This document shows, in pieces, positions 6,716-10,884 of a stretch of DNA of 10,884 nt; within the stretch, counting starts at the first letter, position 1, and every line of letters begins with the position of its first letter. The notes beneath the pieces were generated by a model, which was given only the letters and a program-made list of their open reading frames with translations, did no database searches and was not told where the DNA came from. A program made the translations under genes and the position numbers. The stretch is from RUG11551 sp045546875 (GTDB lineage Bacteria; Planctomycetota; Planctomycetia; Pirellulales; Thermoguttaceae): positions 1 to 10,884 of the forward strand of contig JAZQDP010000094.1 of assembly GCA_045546875.1 (NCBI GenBank), read 5' to 3'.

Positions 6716-9700
6716 TTACGCCGACTGATTTCGCAGAATTATATCGCCGTCTTCTGTTACGTCTTCAAATCGAACAGACAACTGTCGAGAGACGCCGGAT
6801 TCCTGCATCGTAATCCCGTAAATCGTGTCAGCAACTGCCATCGTTCGCTTGGAGTGCGAAATGCAAATAAACTGGGTGATATTTTCAAACCGTTTAAGAG
6901 CCTGACCAAACCGTTCCGTATTGGCTTCGTCCAACGCCGCATCAACTTCGTCGAGAATGCAAAACGGGCTGGGGTTGGACTGGAACATTGCCAGTAACAA
7001 CGCGACGCATGTCAGCGTTTTCTCGCCGCCGGAAAGCAACGAAATGTGCGTCAATTCCTTTCCTGGCGGCTGAGCAATAATTTCTATGCCGGCTTCGGAA
7101 ATATCCTCCGTTTCGTCAATAACAATTTCCGCTCGACCTCCGCCGAACAAGTCGCTAAACAGCCCGTTAAAATGAGAACGAACCGCTTCGACAGTTGCCA
7201 TAAACCGCTTTTGGACGAGTTCTTTATTGTTACGAATTTCGGTTTCCAGATTCTGCTTGGCTTTGTTACAATCTTCGTATCGGCTGGAATTCAAATCGAA
7301 TTTGGCTTGAAGGCTTTCCAATTCACGCAACGCCTCCATATTAACAGCTCCCAAAGCGTTAATTTTATTTCTCAGCTGCTTAATTTCCGTCTGCGTTTCA
7401 GGAGAAACTTCAACCACAGGGCTGTCATCGCTTCGATTTTGAGCCGACAGAGCTGCAATGTCGATGTCATAGTCTTCTTTGAGCCGCTGAGCCATATCCG
7501 AACGTTGGTGTTCCCAATCGGCTTTTTCCATTTCCGCGGCATGGAGCTGCTTTTCGATTTTTTGAAGCTCTTTATTAACAGCCGTTCGTTTTTGATTAAA
7601 ATCGCGGCGCTGATTGGCAATTACATCTCGTCCTTTTCTCGCTTGTTGCAATTTAAGCTGCAATTCCTCCTTTTTCAAATAAAGCGTTGCCAGCTGAGAC
7701 TGCAGATTGAGAAACGACATCGTTGCAGTCAGTTCCGCCTGCGCCTGTTCCCGGAGATGAACGCCACACTGGTTAATATCCTGAATTCGTTCTTCCATCG
7801 CTTTATCGTCTTGCGCGACGGCATTTTTCAATCCCTCGCAGCGTTCCTCGCATTGCGCCAACTGAACCTGAATCTTGGTAGCTTCTCGGCTAATGCCTCG
7901 CTTGACTTCGTCAACCTGGTCAGATTTACTTCGCAGCTCTTGCGCTAAATCCTCCAACTTTGAGAGATCGACCTGATGCGTTTTTTTCTCGTCAATAGCT
8001 TTTTCTAACGCCTCTTGAGTCGTCTTGCGATCTTCCTCGTCTTTTGTCATGGAGTGAACAATTTCCTCTTTACGGCGCATTGCCTGCAGATTTCTTTCTT
8101 CCAGAGCGGTAAGTTGATTAATCGCTTCCGACGCCTTGGCGCGAATTTTCCGCAACTGATCTTTATACTTTTCCAAACTTTGATCGCGTTTAGTTGCGAT
8201 GTCTTCCAATTTTTTGGCTTCCGCCAACAAGGTGGAATACTGATTGTCCAGATCTTTAAGCTCTTTCTTTTTTTCTTCCCATTCGCTTCTTCTTGCCATT
8301 GACCCGCCAGAACGCTGACGTTGTCCGCAAGAAAACGATCCATCAGCGCTCAACCGTTCTCCTGCCAAGGTAACGTAATTGAGCGGTTCTGGAACCGTTG
8401 TTGACAGGGAGAACGCGTCTGCCGCAGTTTCAACAATCCAGGTCGTTCCCAACAGACGGCGAACTAACGGCTGATATTTCTTTTCCGCTTGAACGAATTG
8501 ATCTGCACGACCAACAACGCCGGGGCGTCCTTCCAAATTAACGTTTGAAATGGGAGTTGAGAAAAGACCGTCCAGCCAAATAAAACCAACTCTGCCGCTA
8601 AGGTCTACTTCTCCCGAACGGAGAGCTGAAATAAGCGACTGCGACTGCTTTCCGATAACCAAATATTCCGCCTTTTGCCCCAGAGCGACTTCAATCAGTC
8701 CTGCCGCGTCAGCGCCAACTTTCATCATATCTGCCGCCAAACCAATAACAGAACCAAACGGCCCTTCCGGATTTTCTTTGGCTTTCTTCAATGCGTCTTT
8801 CAAGCCCGGATTCAGTTCGTCTCGCTTGTTTTGGAGTTCTTCCAATAACCCAACGCGTTCGAGCAACGCGGTACGGCGCATTCCCAATTTATCGAGAATT
8901 GCCTTGCGACGCTGAAATTGTTCCAGGATGTCGTCAAGTTGCATTTGGAGTTCCTGAACGCGTTCTTCGCACGTTTCTTTTTCGTCGTTAAGCTGATCCG
9001 CTAAAACGCTAGCCGCTTCTTTTTCCTGAGCGCTTTTATCTAATTCTTCTTGCGCCTGTTCCAGACGGAGCTGATCGTTACGCCGATGCTCGTCTTTCGC
9101 CTCAAGCTGCCGCTCGAGAGAGGAAATCTCATTCGTCAACGCCGCTACCGTTCGCGTCTTGTCAAGAGCTGCAGCGCGACATTTTTCGTTTTCCGCCTCG
9201 ATGTCGTCAGCCTGTTTTTGTAACTGATTTAATTGCGATTGCACGTTCGAGTGTTGAAGCGCCAATTCCTCCCGTTGCTCTGACGCCTGAAGAAATTCTT
9301 CATACGTTTTGTTGCGCCGCTCAGACTGTTCTGCCGTACGAGCCGTTAATCGCGCCGCCTGATTTTGATACCGATTCTGCTGTTGATGGATTTCCTCTAA
9401 ACGCCGAATCTGGTTGTCTGCATTGGTTTGACTTGACGCTATAAATTCACGAACGTCTGAATAATTATTTTCCAGTTCGAGAGCCTGACGATCGAGCTGA
9501 GCCAAATTTGATTCAATTTCAGCTATTTCATTTTCGAGTTCCGCCAGTTGTGCCTGAAGTTGATCTCCTTGTTGACGAATCCCCTCAAATCGGGCGTCAT
9601 GAGCTTCGATTTTTTGTGTGAGGTTATTCCAGTCAACAATTCCCGCTTCCGTTCTGAGCGCTTGCAACCGTTGCGTATATTCGCTATACTTCGCAGCCTT

Positions 9701-10330
9701 GTCCGCTTGACGTTTCAGGCTTTTGAGACGTCCTTCCTGTTCAGATATCGTATCTTTCAGTCGGTTCAGGTTAATTGTCGCCCGTTCCATAACCTTAAGA
9801 TATTCGCGCACCATATTGTTATACCGGCTCACGCCAGCCGCTTCTTCAAAAATGGCGCGTCTGTCTTTCGGACTTGACTGCAAGAGCGCGTCAACCCGTC
9901 CCTGTTCAATTATACAGTATGCCTGAGTGCCAATTCCAGCCCCCGCCAAGGCGTCGCGAATGTCTTTTAGACGACAGGGCTGATTATTGATAAGATACTC
10001 TGATTCCCCAGAACGCATAACGCGACGAGATATTTGCAGTTCGGACGCATCGATTCGAAACCTTCCGTCGGAATTATCAAACGTCAGCGTAACTTCCGCT
10101 GAGTTCATTGGCTTTCGTCCCGGCGCGCCGGCAAAAATCACGTCTGTCATTTCTTTGCCGCGCAAAGACTTGACCTTCTGTTCCCCTAAAGCCCATTTAA
10201 TAGAATCGACTACATTAGATTTCCCGGAACCGTTTGGTCCAACGACGATAGTGATGCCGTCCGAGAATTCGAACCGCGTCTTATCGGCGAAGCTTTTAAA
10301 TCCGGCTAGTTCCAGGCTTTTAAATATCAT
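6716..10330 (-). CDS. smc: Chromosome segregation/condensation ATPase SMC
   Basis: The protein has 1204 residues, normal for bacterial SMC. It forms a dimer that binds and loops DNA with ScpA/ScpB to condense and separate chromosomes. Visible parts: N-terminal head with MIFKSLELAGFKSFADKT and Walker A GPNGSGKS (31-38); the R-loop-like segment IFEEAAGVSRY; first coiled coil (about 170-515); hinge domain (about 523-675, starting GPFGSVIG); second coiled coil (about 680-1020, very rich in E/K/Q/L heptads); C-terminal head with signature LSGGEK (S1100-K1104), Walker B FCILDEVDAALDEAN (D1127, E1128) and H-loop SHSKRTM. All ATPase residues are present. The ATG at 10330 is chosen because the conserved SMC N-terminus starts there; an upstream TTG at 10366 would add 12 unsupported residues. 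The scpA and scpB genes are not in the window. Confidence 0.98.
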   Translation of the reverse strand: MIFKSLELAGFKSFADKTRFEFSDGITIVVGPNGSGKSNVVDSIKWALGEQKVKSLRGKEMTDVIFAGAPGRKPMNSAEVTLTFDNSDGRFRIDASELQISRRVMRSGESEYLINNQPCRLKDIRDALAGAGIGTQAYCIIEQGRVDALLQSSPKDRRAIFEEAAGVSRYNNMVREYLKVMERATINLNRLKDTISEQEGRLKSLKRQADKAAKYSEYTQRLQALRTEAGIVDWNNLTQKIEAHDARFEGIRQQGDQLQAQLAELENEIAEIESNLAQLDRQALELENNYSDVREFIASSQTNADNQIRRLEEIHQQQNRYQNQAARLTARTAEQSERRNKTYEEFLQASEQREELALQHSNVQSQLNQLQKQADDIEAENEKCRAAALDKTRTVAALTNEISSLERQLEAKDEHRRNDQLRLEQAQEELDKSAQEKEAASVLADQLNDEKETCEERVQELQMQLDDILEQFQRRKAILDKLGMRRTALLERVGLLEELQNKRDELNPGLKDALKKAKENPEGPFGSVIGLAADMMKVGADAAGLIEVALGQKAEYLVIGKQSQSLISALRSGEVDLSGRVGFIWLDGLFSTPISNVNLEGRPGVVGRADQFVQAEKKYQPLVRRLLGTTWIVETAADAFSLSTTVPEPLNYVTLAGERLSADGSFSCGQRQRSGGSMARRSEWEEKKKELKDLDNQYSTLLAEAKKLEDIATKRDQSLEKYKDQLRKIRAKASEAINQLTALEERNLQAMRRKEEIVHSMTKDEEDRKTTQEALEKAIDEKKTHQVDLSKLEDLAQELRSKSDQVDEVKRGISREATKIQVQLAQCEERCEGLKNAVAQDDKAMEERIQDINQCGVHLREQAQAELTATMSFLNLQSQLATLYLKKEELQLKLQQARKGRDVIANQRRDFNQKRTAVNKELQKIEKQLHAAEMEKADWEHQRSDMAQRLKEDYDIDIAALSAQNRSDDSPVVEVSPETQTEIKQLRNKINALGAVNMEALRELESLQAKFDLNSSRYEDCNKAKQNLETEIRNNKELVQKRFMATVEAVRSHFNGLFSDLFGGGRAEIVIDETEDISEAGIEIIAQPPGKELTHISLLSGGEKTLTCVALLLAMFQSNPSPFCILDEVDAALDEANTERFGQALKRFENITQFICISHSKRTMAVADTIYGITMQESGVSRQLSVRFEDVTEDGDIILRNQSA

Positions 10331-10364
10331 ACTGCAGGGGAAAGAAAACGTCAAATAGAGAATC

Positions 10365-10413
10365 AAAATCGGGAAATAAAAAGATTTCAGCGCTGATATT
10401 AAAACCCGATTTT
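10365..10413. promoter_or_regulatory. Nested dyad symmetry in the yidD-smc spacer
   Basis: A perfect 9-bp inverted repeat, AAAATCGGG (10365-10373) and CCCGATTTT (10405-10413), encloses the perfect 10-bp palindrome TCAGCGCTGA (10387-10396), nearly at its centre. The palindrome extends to 16 bp with one mismatched pair. It sits 35 bp upstream of the smc start, a good place for an operator or a leader hairpin. The rest of this 245-bp spacer holds a weak minus-strand hairpin followed by T4 (CCCT/AGGG, 10430-10415; a poor candidate terminator for yidD), an AT palindrome at 10433-10444, and heptamer repeats near yidD. Regulatory function is inferred only from position and symmetry. Confidence 0.45.
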
Positions 10414-10486
10414 TAAAACCCTATTCAGGGGAAATAATATTATTCTTTAAATATATACAGAAAAAGAGAGATGCTGTCAAGAGAAA

Positions 10487-10500
10487 TTAGGGAATAGGGA
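10487..10500. repeat. Two-unit heptanucleotide repeat
   Basis: TTAGGGA followed directly by ATAGGGA. The core ATAGGGAG also appears in the hairpin at 3749-3778, which suggests a shared family of spacer repeats. It is too short to assign a function. Confidence 0.35.
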
Positions 10501-10541
10501 GCAGATGAAAGAAGATAATGAAACGTCCTGCGCTTTGCGTA

Positions 10542-10574
10542 ATTGCTAATTGCTAATTGCAAATTGCTAATTCG
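10542..10574. repeat. Heptanucleotide tandem repeat ATTGCTA
   Basis: Four 7-bp units run in perfect register: ATTGCTA, ATTGCTA, ATTGCAA, ATTGCTA, then a partial ATTCG. The array ends one base before the yidD stop codon. It resembles the short tandemly repeated heptamers (STRR) known from spacers of filamentous cyanobacteria. It is not a CRISPR, since the units are contiguous without spacers. Confidence 0.8.
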
Positions 10575-10575
10575 T

Positions 10576-10785
10576 TCACGGCGGGTCGTAGCCGCCGGGA
10601 TTCCACGGGTTGCAGCGCAGGATTCGCCAGATTCCCTTGAGCGTCCCTTTAAGCGGTCCGTACTTCTGAACTGCTTCAATAAAGTACTGGCTGCACGACG
10701 GTTCAAACCGGCACATTTTCGGCAGGCAGGGGCTTATCCACCGCTGATAAAAGCGAACGCAGGCAATAAGAAGTTTGGAAATCAT
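10576..10785 (-). CDS. yidD: Membrane protein insertion efficiency factor YidD
   Basis: The 69-residue protein is near the usual YidD size. The family helps YidC-dependent insertion of inner-membrane proteins from the cytoplasmic face. Seen: an N-terminal amphipathic helix (ISKLLIACVRFYQRWISP), the hallmark CRFEPSCSQY at 25-34, then EAVQKYGPLKG, and the C-terminal signature RCNPWNPGGYDPP (57-69), where the protein ends. The start ATG overlaps the stop of an upstream open frame by ATGA, indicating translational coupling; in many bacteria that neighbour is rnpA. The gene lies 245 bp upstream of smc on the same strand. No membrane helix of its own is evident. Confidence 0.96.
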   Translation of the reverse strand: MISKLLIACVRFYQRWISPCLPKMCRFEPSCSQYFIEAVQKYGPLKGTLKGIWRILRCNPWNPGGYDPP

Positions 10786-10884
10786 GACGGCGCGTCCTCT
10801 GACGTTACGCTGGAAGATTCTGGCGTGGTTGCCGCATTGGGAAGTCGGAGGCCAAGCGGTCTTAGGAAGACAATGACTAGACCC
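10782..10884 (-). CDS. C-terminal fragment of an upstream gene, possibly ribonuclease P protein component
   Basis: A 33-codon open frame enters from the right edge and ends in TGA overlapping the yidD start (ATGA). The visible residues begin GLVIVFLRPLGLRLPN and end in a Ser/Thr-rich tail. The hydrophobic strand followed by R-P resembles the last beta-strand of RnpA (DLVVxxRP), and rnpA directly precedes yidD in many bacteria, so rnpA is the best guess. The RNA-binding RNR motif would lie outside the window, so identity is not proven. Another frame is also open to the edge as an extension of YidD, but it has no start codon in view and no family resemblance. Confidence 0.4.
   Translation of the reverse strand, partial: GLVIVFLRPLGLRLPNAATTPESSSVTSEDAPS

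Noticed and set aside
7046..7948. 300-codon open frame on the + strand
   Set aside because: It is antisense to the SMC coiled-coil region; the composition is a mirror of the E/K/Q-rich smc codons and no family resemblance is seen.
8550..8915. Open frame on the + strand inside smc
   Set aside because: It is antisense to the SMC hinge region, which is clearly the coding strand.
10331..10366. TTG start adding 12 residues to SMC
   Set aside because: The SMC family N-terminus begins at the ATG at 10330; the extra residues are not family-like.
10542..10574. CRISPR-like repeat
   Set aside because: The units are only 7 bp and contiguous with no spacers, and no cas genes are present.
10440..10706. 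88-codon minus-strand open frame overlapping yidD
   Set aside because: It shares most of its length with yidD in another frame, and its remaining part translates the heptamer repeats.

Overview
The window looks like a chromosomal segment of a bacterium of moderate GC content, most plausibly a planctomycete. This assignment is an inference from four things: the rnpA-like/yidD arrangement, start codons without clear Shine-Dalgarno sequences, the type of multi-gene GTPase cluster present, and the absence of other lineage markers. It cannot be proved from this sequence alone.

Left part (1-6655, + strand): five same-strand genes form a probable operon. In order they are (1) the C-terminal part of a ClpB/ClpA-type AAA+ unfoldase, cut by the window edge inside its Walker A motif; (2) a protein with a catalytically degenerate kinase-like region followed by beta-rich, FN3-like sequence; (3) a soluble GTPase with a split zinc ribbon; (4) a protein matching the GTPase-associated GAP1-type layout; (5) a second GTPase anchored by four membrane helices and preceded by two zinc ribbons. 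This combination fits the 'double-GTPase / GTPase-associated protein' systems that comparative genomics has predicted to be NTP-dependent conflict or signalling systems of developmentally complex bacteria. The inferred logic is two GTPase switches (one cytosolic, one at the membrane), an adaptor, a pseudokinase/FN3 sensor or scaffold, and an AAA+ remodelling motor. No toxin or nuclease effector is visible here, and genes may be missing to the left.

Right part (6716-10884, - strand): housekeeping genes converge on the cluster. A complete smc gene (chromosome condensation ATPase) is preceded by yidD (membrane-protein insertion factor). Upstream of yidD, and overlapping it by ATGA, is the tail of an open frame that may be rnpA. 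The 60-bp gap at 6656-6715 between the convergent genes marks the junction between accessory and core genes.

Spacers: most spacers carry short imperfect 7-bp tandem repeats, several arranged as inverted pairs that would fold into hairpins. A nested dyad lies between yidD and smc. No tRNA, rRNA, CRISPR array or transposase is visible.
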